Positions 1 through 9,031 of a DNA stretch of 64,000 nucleotides are shown here, piece after piece. The notes under the pieces were generated by a model. That model was given only the letters and a program-made list of their open reading frames with translations, had not been told where the DNA came from and did no database searches. This stretch comes from Acidiphilium multivorum AIU301. Its GTDB lineage: Bacteria > Pseudomonadota > Alphaproteobacteria > Acetobacterales > Acetobacteraceae. A program made the position numbers and the translations under genes. Positions within the stretch are counted from its first letter, which is position 1; each line of letters starts with the position of its first letter. Location: assembly GCF_000202835.1 (NCBI RefSeq), contig NC_015186.1:2947501-3011500 (forward strand), read 5' to 3'.

Positions 1-36
1 CGGAGCAGCGCGGCGATATGCGCCGCTTCACCCCGC

Positions 37-903
37 TCAGTGGGCAACCCAGCCACCGTCGATGGAAAGGGCCGCGCCTGTGACGGTCGAAGCCGCTTCT
101 GAGCAGAGAAAAGCGACAAAGGCGCCGATCTTGCCTGGCGTGGTGAATTCGAGCATCGGCTGCTTCTCTGCGAGCAACGCCTTGGCCTCGTCCTGCACCG
201 TGGTGCGGTTCGATGCCGCCCGTGCCTCGATCTGCGCCTCGACGAGCGGCGTCAGGACCCAGCCGGGACAGATCGCATTTACCGTGATGCCGTCGTTCGC
301 GCACTCGATCGCAACCGTCTTGGTCGCCCCGACCACGCCGTGCTTCGCCGCGACATAGGCGATCTTCTGCCCGCTCGCGACCAGTCCATGAGCGGAGGCA
401 ATATTGACGATCCGCCCCCAACCGCGCCGGCGCATCAGCGGCACCGCGGACTTCATTGCGTGAAATACGGCGGAAAGGTTGAGCGCGATGATTGCATCCC
501 ACTTCTCGTCGGGAAAATCCTCGACCGGTGCCACATGCTGGATCCCGGCATTGTTCACCAGAATATCGATCGAGCCGAGGTCAGCTTCGGCCCGCGTGAC
601 CAGTCGCCTGATCTCCGCCGGGCGGGTCAGATCCGCCCCGTCGAATGCGACGCGTACACCAAACTCCCCGCCAAGAGAGGCCCGCAAATCCTCGATTTTC
701 GCTGTGTCGCCGAACCCGTTCAGCATGATGTCCGCACCCTGTGCAGCCAGCGCACGCGCAATGCCAAGACCGATACCGCTGGTCGAACCGGTTACCAGCG
801 CAACCTTGCCCCTGAGACTCACGGGTACCCCCAATGTCAGTGTCGAATCGTTCTGCGCCATGGAGCACAGCGCTTCAAGAGGGCTTGAGGGGTTAACCCG
901 CAT
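37..903 (-). CDS. D-3-hydroxybutyrate dehydrogenase-like SDR
   Basis: Classical short-chain dehydrogenase, probably oxidising 3-hydroxybutyrate to acetoacetate with NAD in polyhydroxybutyrate turnover. The Rossmann motif TGSTSGIG follows a short N-terminal extension, then come the NNAG motif, a catalytic serine (NIASAHG) and YVAAK. The TGSTSGIG start and the C-terminal SIDGGW ending are typical of BdhA proteins. Translation may start at the ATG at 903 (288 aa) or at 861 (274 aa); neither has a strong ribosome binding site, and both leave an N-terminus slightly longer than usual. Related SDRs such as 3-oxoacyl-ACP reductases share the fold, so the substrate is inferred. Only 36 bases precede its stop in this window. 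Confidence 0.8.
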   Translation of the reverse strand: MRVNPSSPLEALCSMAQNDSTLTLGVPVSLRGKVALVTGSTSGIGLGIARALAAQGADIMLNGFGDTAKIEDLRASLGGEFGVRVAFDGADLTRPAEIRRLVTRAEADLGSIDILVNNAGIQHVAPVEDFPDEKWDAIIALNLSAVFHAMKSAVPLMRRRGWGRIVNIASAHGLVASGQKIAYVAAKHGVVGATKTVAIECANDGITVNAICPGWVLTPLVEAQIEARAASNRTTVQDEAKALLAEKQPMLEFTTPGKIGAFVAFLCSEAASTVTGAALSIDGGWVAH

Positions 904-999
904 TTCTCATGGGGCAGCCGCATCAGGGCCCTGAATCGGCGAAAGTTCTAATGCGACAAAGCAATTTGGTGAAGCACGAGGAGTGCCCCGATGCCGACG

Positions 1000-1401
1000 G
1001 GATGTAGTGACCGGCCCCCAGTGAGTGGTCCGAGTTGAAGCTGGCATTGCGGTCGCATTTCAGATTTTGATGAGCCCGTCTGGGTGCGGCATGGTGAGTG
1101 CATCGCCAACATAGCCACGCGATGATGTCGGCGGGTTCGATCCGGCGCTGAGCGCGCTTGTTGCGCGATACAGCTGACTTCCTGAACAGGCCAGAGTATC
1201 CGTTCCTGAGGGTCGGCATGCTCGGCCTTCTTTTTTGGGGACGTCGTATCGTTGGCTCGATATCGGACCACCGCCATCGCGACGAAGGCGAGCATCACGA
1301 ACGAGACGTGACGATGCCACCCGTGCCAGGACCGGGTCTCGCTGTGGTCAAGGCGAATTCGTTCTTCGTGGTCTCCAGGCTGTCTTCGATCGCCCGACGA
1401 T
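1000..1401 (-). pseudogene. IS701-type transposase remnant (3' part, frameshifted)
   Basis: Degenerate C-terminal end of an IS701-like transposase. On the minus strand HRRAIEDSLETTKNEF reads from about 1401 in one frame, then LDHSETRSWHGWHRHV and VMLAFVAMAVVRYRAN continue one frame over, consistent with loss of one base near 1355. A further shift near 1200 leads into RRIEPADIIAW, a segment also typical of the family C-terminus. No N-terminal two thirds exist upstream, where the similarity stops near 1440. It is not functional. Boundaries are approximate and no inverted repeat was found. Confidence 0.75.
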
Positions 1402-1440
1402 GGCCTTCGACAGATGGAGCAGGCCCTCGGGCCGCATTTT

Positions 1441-1623
1441 AAATAATATTACCATGAAAACGACAGTGGCTTTGCCGCGCAATTCGGAGGTCACCTCCGG
1501 TGTCCGCGCGATTGCGCAGCCGTCGTGGGCGGACAGCGGACCAGCGGGCGGGATTGTTCAACGGCGCTGACCTGCGCGCGAGCGAATAGCTGGAGAGATC
1601 AGCCGAAACGCTGCAACTTCTCT
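1441..1623. other. Intergenic stretch with no recognisable gene
   Basis: Between the IS701-type remnant and the palindrome downstream of the SOUL lipoprotein gene. Short open frames occur on both strands but none resembles a known protein or has a convincing start. It probably belongs to the decayed mobile-element debris around it. Confidence 0.5.
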
Positions 1624-1646
1624 GCATGATAAAAGCATTATCATGC
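1624..1646. repeat. Perfect 9-bp AT-rich inverted repeat
   Basis: GCATGATAA (1624-1632) and TTATCATGC (1638-1646) form a perfect inverted repeat around a 5-base spacer. It lies 24 bases past the stop codon of the SOUL lipoprotein gene. The stem is AT-rich and is not followed by a T run, so it is a poor intrinsic terminator. It could equally be an operator half-lost with the neighbouring debris. Function unknown. Confidence 0.5.
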
Positions 1647-1670
1647 GTAAGAATCGAATTCCCAGCGCTT

Positions 1671-2312
1671 CTAGCGGCGCTCGACGGGGACGGCGACCTC
1701 GTTGCGGCGCAGCCAGGGCAGTGTCCAGGGCGGATCGTAGAACCAGGCGACGACGCGGCCGTCGGGCTTCCAGGGGGAGTGGGCCAGCGTCGCGAGCAGC
1801 CTTTCGCTGTGCGCCGCGACCACGCGGGCGCCAGGACTGCCGGAAAAGCGCAGGACCGCCATCGTTACGGCGGGAACCTCGACGAGGTGGACCAACGGGT
1901 CCCGCGGGCGCGGGGCCGTGGCCATCGTCATGCCGGCGGGCAGGAAGAAGCGGATGGTCCAACTACCGTCGCCGCCTTGCTGGGCGACCGGCGCAGTCAT
2001 CGCAATCCGGCTGCTGCCGGCGCCATCCTGTTCGACGGGGGCGGTCATCGCGATTTTGCCACTGCCGCCGCCCGGCTTGGTGTTGGCGCCGAAGATATAG
2101 GATGCAAGCCTGCGGAAGCCGATGGAACGGGAGTCGATTTCTCCGCCCTTGACAGTCGTTTCCGCCGCGAGCCGCGGTCCGTAGGCGCGAAGCTGCACCG
2201 CGCCAACCCGTCCGGTGACGGTATAGTCAGGCTGCGGCGTGCCGGACCGGATTCCGAACACGGAACATCCTCCAAGGACAAGGAGCGAAGTCAATGCGGC
2301 GATCTTGCGCAT
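1671..2312 (-). CDS. SOUL family heme-binding lipoprotein
   Basis: Predicted envelope lipoprotein of the SOUL/HBP family, which binds heme or other tetrapyrroles. From the ATG at 2312 it is 213 aa: a signal peptide with lipobox LVLGGC (lipidated Cys16), then the SOUL domain with the repeated family motif IAMTAPV (two copies) and a C-terminal YDPPWTLPWLRRNEV segment characteristic of bacterial SOUL proteins. An in-frame ATG at 2366 exists, but it would place 18 residues ahead of the signal peptide. It stands alone among remnants. The physiological ligand is not known for bacterial members. Confidence 0.85.
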   Translation of the reverse strand: MRKIAALTSLLVLGGCSVFGIRSGTPQPDYTVTGRVGAVQLRAYGPRLAAETTVKGGEIDSRSIGFRRLASYIFGANTKPGGGSGKIAMTAPVEQDGAGSSRIAMTAPVAQQGGDGSWTIRFFLPAGMTMATAPRPRDPLVHLVEVPAVTMAVLRFSGSPGARVVAAHSERLLATLAHSPWKPDGRVVAWFYDPPWTLPWLRRNEVAVPVERR

Positions 2313-2776
2313 GGCTGTTGGAGATATGGTGCATCGGACCGGACCTGCAATAGATAAGGCCGCCAACCCGCCGTGAGCATATATGTGATAATGTTACCTA
2401 ATCAGATCCCGAATTGCCAATGCCTTTGCGGGACTGCCAAGCGGCTCCATAAGCGGGTTCTCGGGCGACCGCTCAGCTATCGTCGGCGTCAGCCGGCGCG
2501 GCAGTCCTCCACGTCGGTAAGCAAATTCGGTAAAAATGAGTAAAGCTATTTTATTTCTTCTATGAAATAATTATTGGGCCCACGCCAAAATGCCCTTTGG
2601 CAGGAGCCGATTACCAAACCTTGTTCGCGGAGATATTCAAATACTGACGCCGGACTCCAGCCAGGACCTATGGAAAAGCAGACGCCAGCATCTCTCAGAG
2701 CCGGACCGCAAAAGATAAGTTGAGCAATTTCCGCGGGTTGTGATTCACTTCGTTTGCGAAGACGAACGGAGACACG
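2313..2776. other. Gene-poor, relatively AT-rich stretch beside an IS5-type element
   Basis: No complete gene was found. On the minus strand an open frame ending at 2546 runs through 2700 and reads VFEYLREQGLVIGSCQRAFW; it may be the truncated 3' end of an unidentified gene cut by the IS5-type element, but no family is recognised. Base composition is clearly lower in GC than the surroundings, suggesting acquired DNA. The promoter of the SOUL lipoprotein should lie in 2313-2400. Confidence 0.45.
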
Positions 2777-3654
2777 ATGGCCTGGACTGAAATCGCCCGG
2801 CACGATATTGCCGGGCCGTATTGCACTACGCAAGCGCCCTCACCGACGCCGAATGGGCCTTGATCGAACCGTTCATGCCCTCGCCGCCGCATCGAGGCCG
2901 GCCCCGAACGGTGGAGCTGCGAAGGATTGTGGAGGCCATCTTCTACATGCTGTCGACCGGCTGTCAGTGGCGGAGGCGGCTCAAGGTTCCGCCTGCGGAG
3001 CAGGTGGAATGCCGCCGGAGGTGGCAGATCCCGAAGGAATTCGCGCTGTTCACCATCGTGCAGGGGTATTTCTACCGCTTCTGTCGCGACGGCACGTTTG
3101 ATCGCATCAATCACGTCCTGGTCATGCAAGCGCGGGAAATGGCCGGACGCCAGGCGTCGCCCACAGCCGATGTGATCGACAGCCAGTCGGTCAAGACCAC
3201 CGAAGCCGGGGGCCCGCGCGGGTTCGATGCCGGAAAGAAGATCAAGGGGCGCAAGCGCCACATCGTCACCGATACAATTGGCCACCTCGTCGGTGCCGTC
3301 GTTCATCATGCCGGTATTCAGGATCGGGATGGGGCGCCCGACGTGCTCAAATCCGTCAAATCCCTGTATCCCTTGTTGCGGCACGTGTTCGCCGACGGCG
3401 GCTATCCCGGTCCCAAACTCAACGGACGCCTCGCCAAAATCGGCAAATGGACCATACAGATCGTCAAGCGCTCCGACGCCGCCAGCGGGTTCGAACTCCT
3501 GCCGCGACGCTGGGTGGCTGAGAGAACCTTCGCCTGGCTCGGCAGATGCCGGCGCCTCGCAAAGGATTTCGAGGCAACCATTACCAGCGCCACCGCATGG
3601 CTCTTCCTCGCACATATCCGCCTGCTCACAAGGAAAATCGCACGCAACCGATAG
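2777..3654 (+). pseudogene. IS5/IS1031-type transposase, probably inactive
   Basis: DDE transposase. The body from 2821 (HYASALTDAEWALIEPFM) to 3654 is open and carries conserved blocks: DVIDSQSVKTTE (first Asp), KIKGRKRHIVTD, VFADGGYPG (second Asp) and RRWVAERTFAWLGRCRR (Glu region). Two defects are visible. The expected N-terminus MAWTEIARHDIAG begins with ATG at 2777 but is one base out of frame with the body, so only a TTG at 2821 could start it. Between GCQWR and PKEFALF, where relatives have a direct junction, 18 extra codons (54 bases) are inserted in frame. Likely inactive. Confidence 0.8.
2967..3025. repeat. 54-bp palindromic insertion inside the transposase, GTGGC duplication
   Basis: GTGGC occurs at 2967-2971 and again at 3021-3025; removing one copy plus the DNA between restores the usual family sequence CAGTGGCAGATCCCGAAG. 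The inserted block folds on itself: GGCGGC (2975-2980) pairs with GCCGCC (3011-3016), TTCC (2987-2990) with GGAA (3006-3009), and CCTGC (2992-2996) with GCAGG (3000-3004) around GGA. Its length is a multiple of three and it keeps the frame open. This resembles in-frame palindromic elements such as those of Rickettsia, though no family membership is claimed. Confidence 0.7.
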
Positions 3655-3676
3655 CCACACTATCATTCAGATTCAT

Positions 3677-4370
3677 TCTCTAACAGGCCGACATCGCTAC
3701 CGCCCGTAACCTTGAGGTTCGAGATCGTGTGGCCCAGGCCCTCGAACGTGCCGGAGAAGGTCAGGAGCGGGCTGTCCGCACCGACGCGCCGGTGACATCG
3801 AGGTATCGAGGTGATGCCCCCGAGGTTTCGACAAACCCGCCCAGCGCGCCGCCGCGCACCGCGATCGTCCCGCCGCGGATCGCACCCGTCGCCATGATCC
3901 GCCCGCACCGGCAGAAGAGTGCGCATCAAGCGTGCCCGACACCGCCACGGCGCCCGACGCGCCGCCCGGCAGCGTGATCGCCCCGCGCTGCGACACACAG
4001 CACTGCCGGCCTCGACGAGCCCGGTCTCGCTCACCACCGTCCGCAGCAGCGCGGCCTTCGCCGAAGCACTCAGCAGGACCACGCCGCCTTGAGCGATGAT
4101 CGCCCCGGACTGGCGGAACTTCACGCTCTGCCCGGCGCCGATGCTGAACCCCTGCCAGTCGATCGCGGTCTTGCCGCTCGTCTGCGTGACCGTCAGCGTG
4201 TTGCCGGTGTGCGCGATGCTCGCCGATCTCGCCGTCACCTGCCCGCCCTGCGGCAGCGCCAGCGCCACTGCCGGGACCAGCACCAGCGCCACACTCCCCA
4301 CCCCGCCGGCAAATCGCCGCAGCGCCCCCAGGCCCCACCGTCCGCATCACTTCCGCCACGGAAATCGGCA
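3677..4370 (-). pseudogene. Two-partner-secretion (filamentous hemagglutinin-like) exoprotein remnant
   Basis: The minus strand reads a signal-peptide-like stretch (VALVLVPAVALALPQGG) followed by the N-terminal TPS secretion domain signature: IAHTGNTLTVTQTSGKTAID, then DWQGFSIGAGQSVKF. The frame then degrades, with an internal jump to SGAIIAQGGVVLLSASAKAA, a low-complexity out-of-frame part, and finally a GLUG-like repeat, FSGTFEGLGHTISNLKV, ending at the IS5-type element. Functional members exceed 1,000 residues; about 210 codons remain, with frameshifts and deletions. No TpsB transporter gene is in the window. A stop codon directly precedes the natural N-terminus, so the start is also lost or was an alternative codon. 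Confidence 0.75.
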
Positions 4371-4410
4371 ATCCAGCCCGCCGGTCTACGCCGACCCGCG
4401 CAAAGGTATC

Positions 4411-4881
4411 CTAACCCGCAGCACAGGCGGCGCAGAGCCCGCCGACCTCGACGATCGCGCTGCCGGCGGCAAAGCCGATCCGCGCCGCGGCGGCGGCAAG
4501 GGCGGCGGCCACCGCCTCGTCCTCCAGCTCGGCGACGGCGCCGCACTGGCGGCAGATGAAGAACTGCGCCGCATGGGTGTGGCCCTGCGCCTCGCCCGCC
4601 GGGTCGGCGCAGGAGACATAGGCGCTCAGGCTCTCCACCTTGTGCACGAGGTCCGCCGCGATGAGGAATTCGAGCGCGCGATAGATCGTCGCCGGGGTCG
4701 CACCGCGATGGCTCTCGCGCAGCCGGTCGAGCAGTTCGTAGGCTGTCAGCGGCCCGTCAGCGGCAAGGATCAGGCCAAGCACGGCGCGGCGCTGCCGGGT
4801 GAGCTGCCGGCCGGCGGCAGCACAGGCGGCGGCGGCTTCATCCAGCCGGCGCTCGATCGTGGCGCTGGGGCGGGCCGGCAT
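4411..4881 (-). CDS. zur: Fur-family regulator, Zur type
   Basis: Zinc-sensing repressor of zinc uptake, 156 aa. The N-terminal winged helix covers about residues 25-85 ([28 protein letters not shown]). The dimerisation and zinc-binding part carries HTH at 101-103, the pair C110-C113 (FICRQC) and a C-terminal pair C150-C153 (CAAC), which together give the structural zinc site of Zur/Fur proteins. The assignment to Zur rather than Fur or PerR rests on the twin CxxC pairs and on a Zur-like palindrome at 15472-15490 in front of a zinc-type transporter operon. It is divergent from the acyl-CoA synthetase gene with 121 bases between. Confidence 0.85.
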   Translation of the reverse strand: MPARPSATIERRLDEAAAACAAAGRQLTRQRRAVLGLILAADGPLTAYELLDRLRESHRGATPATIYRALEFLIAADLVHKVESLSAYVSCADPAGEAQGHTHAAQFFICRQCGAVAELEDEAVAAALAAAAARIGFAAGSAIVEVGGLCAACAAG

Positions 4882-5002
4882 CAGGCGCGGTCGGGCGGGG
4901 GGATCATCGCCCCGTTATAGAGCGGCTGAAGCGGCACTGCCACCCGCCCCCTTGCGCCGCCCGGCGGCTGCATTACGCTCGGCAGGAGGGAGAGAACGAG
5001 CC

Positions 5003-6655
5003 ATGACGAGCATCAGCTACGTCCAGGGACCGGGCGACACACCGCGCCTCGGCGTGACCATCGGCGAGGCGCTGGCCGAAACCGCGCGGCGCCACCCCGA
5101 CCGCGAGGCGCTGGTGGTGCGCGAGACCGGCGAGCGCTTCACCTATGGCGCGTTCGACCGCGCGGTGGACGATGTCGCCGCCGGCCTGCTCGCGCTCGGG
5201 ATGCGCCGCGGCGACCGCATCGGCATCTGGTCGCCCAACAATGCCGAATGGGCGATCCTGCAATTCGCCTCCGCGCGGGCGGGGATCATCCTCGTCACCA
5301 TCAACCCGGCCTATCGCACCGCCGAGCTCGAATACGTGCTGAACGACGTGCAGTGCCGCGCCCTCGTCCTCGCCCGGACCTTCAAGTCGAGCGACTATGT
5401 GGCGATGCTGGACAGCATTCCGCCGGACCGCCTGCCGCATCTCGAATACCGCTTCGTCATCGGCGTCCCGGCGGAAAGCGCCGCGGATCTGCCCGCCAGC
5501 ATGGCCCCCTTCGCCACCATCGCCGCCGCCGCGACGCCGGCGAGCCGCGCCACCCTGGCAGCCCTGCGCGCCGACCTGCAATTCGACGACCCGATCAACA
5601 TCCAGTTCACCTCGGGGACGACCGGCGCGCCCAAGGGCGCCACGCTCTCGCACCACAACATCCTCAACAACGGCTATTTCGTCGGCCAGGGCATCGGCCT
5701 GCGGGACGGAGAAAAGATCTGCATCCCGGTGCCGCTCTATCACTGCTTCGGCATGGTGATGGGCAATCTCGCCGCCATCACCCATGGCGCGACGATGGTC
5801 TACCCCGCCGCCGGGTTCGATGCGCTGGCAACGCTGACCGCCGTGGCCGAGGAGCGCTGCGCCCATCTCTACGGCGTGCCGACCATGTTCATCGCCATGC
5901 TCGAACATCCCGGGTTCGAGGAATTCGACCTCTCCTCGCTGCGCGGCGGGATCATGGCCGGCACCTCCTGCCCGATCGAGGTGATGCGCCGGGTGATGAA
6001 CCGGATGCACATGCCCGAAATCACCATCTGCTACGGCATGACCGAGACCTCCCCGGTCAGCTTCCAGTCCGCGACCGACGACACGCCCGAGCGCCGGGTG
6101 GCGACGGTCGGGCGCATCCACCCGCATCTCGAGGTCAAGGCGATCGACGCCGAGGGCCGGATCGTAAAACGCGGCGAGCGGGGCGAGCTGTGCACGCGCG
6201 GCTATTCGGTGATGCTCGGCTACTGGGGGAACGCTGCGAAAACGGCCGAGGCGATCGACGCCGCCGGCTGGATGCATACCGGCGATCTCGGCGTGATCGA
6301 CGAGGAGGGCTATTGCACCATCGTCGGCCGCAGCAAGGACGTGGTGATCCGCGGCGGCGAGAACATCTACCCGCGCGAGGTGGAGGAATTCCTGTTCACC
6401 CACCCCAGGATCGCCAGCGTCGCGGTCTTCGGCATCGCGGATGCAAAGTGGGGCGAGGTGCCCTGCGCCTGGGTGAAGCCCAACCCCGGCGAGACCCTCA
6501 CGCCAGCGGAGGTGATCGGCTTCTGCGAGGGGCGGATCGCGCATTACAAGATACCCCGCATCGTGCGCATCGTCGAGGAGTTCCCGATGACGGTGACGGG
6601 CAAGATCCAGAAATTCATCATGCGCGAGGCGATGGAGCGCGAGGCTGGCGGATAG
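5003..6655 (+). CDS. Acyl-CoA synthetase (AMP-forming), ACSF2-like
   Basis: Activates a carboxylic acid, probably a medium-chain fatty acid, to its CoA thioester through an acyl-adenylate. It is 550 aa from the ATG at 5003, preceded by GGAGGGAGAG. The AMP-binding P-loop [17 protein letters not shown] starts near residue 203, [14 protein letters not shown] is motif A5, and [14 protein letters not shown] followed by [15 protein letters not shown] forms the hinge. The C-terminal catalytic lysine lies in TVTGKIQKF. Upstream codons in the same frame overlap zur antisense and are not used. The closest resemblance is to the ACSF2/FadD-like group. The substrate is not determined. Confidence 0.88.
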   Translation: MTSISYVQGPGDTPRLGVTIGEALAETARRHPDREALVVRETGERFTYGAFDRAVDDVAAGLLALGMRRGDRIGIWSPNNAEWAILQFASARAGIILVTINPAYRTAELEYVLNDVQCRALVLARTFKSSDYVAMLDSIPPDRLPHLEYRFVIGVPAESAADLPASMAPFATIAAAATPASRATLAALRADLQFDDPINIQFTSGTTGAPKGATLSHHNILNNGYFVGQGIGLRDGEKICIPVPLYHCFGMVMGNLAAITHGATMVYPAAGFDALATLTAVAEERCAHLYGVPTMFIAMLEHPGFEEFDLSSLRGGIMAGTSCPIEVMRRVMNRMHMPEITICYGMTETSPVSFQSATDDTPERRVATVGRIHPHLEVKAIDAEGRIVKRGERGELCTRGYSVMLGYWGNAAKTAEAIDAAGWMHTGDLGVIDEEGYCTIVGRSKDVVIRGGENIYPREVEEFLFTHPRIASVAVFGIADAKWGEVPCAWVKPNPGETLTPAEVIGFCEGRIAHYKIPRIVRIVEEFPMTVTGKIQKFIMREAMEREAGG

Positions 6656-6772
6656 CGGCTCCGCCCAGGGCTCGCCGCCCGCCGGGTTGCAAATCCCCGC
6701 CGGATTGGTCATGCAAACTTCCCCTTTTTGTGAAATCCCGGCCCCCGGCGCGGCGGCCGGCGGAGAAAACCA

Positions 6773-7951
6773 ATGGCGGTGGTGATGGACCAGGGATTGC
6801 GGACGGTCGGCGGCACGGTGCGCTATGGCCGGCTGGCGGCGCTGAGCTGGCTGCATTTCCTCAATGACGGTTCGGCCAACTACCTGCCCGGCGTGCTGCC
6901 GGCGGTGCTGCTGGCGATGGGGGAACCCGTCTCCCTCGCCGGCACGGTGATGGCGGCATTGCTGATCGGCCAGGCGTTGCAGGTCGGCACCGGCCTGCTG
7001 GCGGACCATTTCGGCGGCCGGGGCTTCATCGCCGCCGGCGTGCTCGGCACCGCGCTGGCGGCGGCGCTGATCGGCCGCTCCGGCAGTCTTGCGCTGCTGC
7101 TCCCGGCACTCGTGCTGATCGGGATCAGCAACGCGATGTTCCACCCGCAGGCGCTGGCGGGGGCGCGCCAGCTCAGCGGGCCGCGCGTCGGGCTCGGCAT
7201 GTCGCTGTTCCTGGTCGGCGGCGAGGTCGGGCGCGGGCTGTGGCCGCTGATCGCGAGCTTCGTCGTCGTCACCTGGGGGCTGAAGGCGCTCTCGCTGCTG
7301 GCGATCCCGGCGGTGGCGAGCATCCTGCTGCTCTGGGCGGTGCTGCCGGTGCAGCCGCCGCGCCATGTCGCGGCACAGCCGATCGCCTGGCGGCGCCATC
7401 TCGGGCCGATGAGCGCGCTCGTCGCCTTCCAGTCGCTGCGTGCACTGGCGATTTTCGGCACCACCACCTTCCTGCCCGTGCTCTGGCACCTGCGCGGCCA
7501 CAGCCTGACCGCGGGGGCGGCGCTGATCACGGTGATGCTCGTGGTCGGCATCATCGGCAATGTCGGCGGCGGGCACCTGGCCGACCGGATCGGCCGCCGC
7601 CCGATCCTCGCCGGCTCCAGCCTCGCCGGCGCGGCACTGCTCGCGGTCTTCCTGCTCACCAGCGGGGCGGCGCAATGGATCGCGCTCGGCCTGCTCGGCA
7701 TCGCCCTCTTCGCCACCCTGCCGGTCGGCATCCTCGTGGGGCAGGACATCTTCCCCGAGAACCGCTCGCTCGGCTCGGGCATCGCACTCGGCCTCTCGAA
7801 TGGGCTGGCGGCGGTCGGGCTGATGGGTCTCGGGCTGATCTCCTCCGCCGTCCCGCCGCTGCACATTCTCTGGCTGCTGGTCGCGATCCTGCTCGCCGCC
7901 GCCCTTCTCGCGCTGCGTCTCGGCCCGCGGACTCACCCGAAGCGGACCTGA
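6773..7951 (+). CDS. MFS transporter, fosmidomycin-resistance (Fsr) type
   Basis: Twelve-helix major facilitator protein of 392 aa. The N-terminal motif LSWLHFLNDGSANYLPGVLP is characteristic of the Fsr group, which exports fosmidomycin and other compounds by proton antiport. The cytoplasmic loop signature appears as LLADHFGGR after helix 2 and HLADRIGRRP after helix 8. It follows the acyl-CoA synthetase by 117 bases on the same strand, but co-transcription is uncertain. Because the family is broad, the native substrate may be a metabolite and not a drug. Confidence 0.85.
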   Translation: MAVVMDQGLRTVGGTVRYGRLAALSWLHFLNDGSANYLPGVLPAVLLAMGEPVSLAGTVMAALLIGQALQVGTGLLADHFGGRGFIAAGVLGTALAAALIGRSGSLALLLPALVLIGISNAMFHPQALAGARQLSGPRVGLGMSLFLVGGEVGRGLWPLIASFVVVTWGLKALSLLAIPAVASILLLWAVLPVQPPRHVAAQPIAWRRHLGPMSALVAFQSLRALAIFGTTTFLPVLWHLRGHSLTAGAALITVMLVVGIIGNVGGGHLADRIGRRPILAGSSLAGAALLAVFLLTSGAAQWIALGLLGIALFATLPVGILVGQDIFPENRSLGSGIALGLSNGLAAVGLMGLGLISSAVPPLHILWLLVAILLAAALLALRLGPRTHPKRT

Positions 7952-7960
7952 GACAGCGCC

Positions 7961-8950
<990 letters not shown>

Positions 8951-9031
8951 GTTCGCTCCTCCTCACCGGTGATCGGCGTTCTACCCCCGGTTTAGCGGGC
9001 GGCGGCGCCGATGCACAGGGACGGCGGCGTC

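Larger units (their letters stand above)
2777..3676 (+). mobile_element. IS5-family (IS1031-like) insertion element, decayed
   Basis: Contains an IS1031-type transposase gene. The right limit is placed near 3676 because sequence of the neighbouring exoprotein pseudogene (minus strand GGSDVGL) ends there. The left limit is unknown: no convincing inverted-repeat partner was found between 2690 and 2777, so the start given is only the presumed transposase start codon. Insertion in or next to the exoprotein gene probably removed that gene's 3' part. Confidence 0.7.

Noticed and set aside
2385-2397. GTGATAATGTTAC upstream of the SOUL gene as a possible second Zur box
   Set aside because: Only a partial palindrome and a poor match to the perfect site at znuA; likely chance in an AT-rich promoter.
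2690-2777. Left inverted repeat of the IS5-type element
   Set aside because: GAG-starting candidates match the presumed right end at only a few positions, so no boundary is claimed.
2546-2833. 95-codon minus-strand frame crossing the edge of the IS5-type element
   Set aside because: It runs into the transposase 5' region antisense, has no homology or ribosome binding site, and is at best a truncated tail.
4973-7936. Very long open frame antisense to the acyl-CoA synthetase and Fsr-like genes
   Set aside because: Composition is dominated by Arg, Gln, Asp and Glu repeats typical of GC-rich antisense frames; the sense genes are clear.
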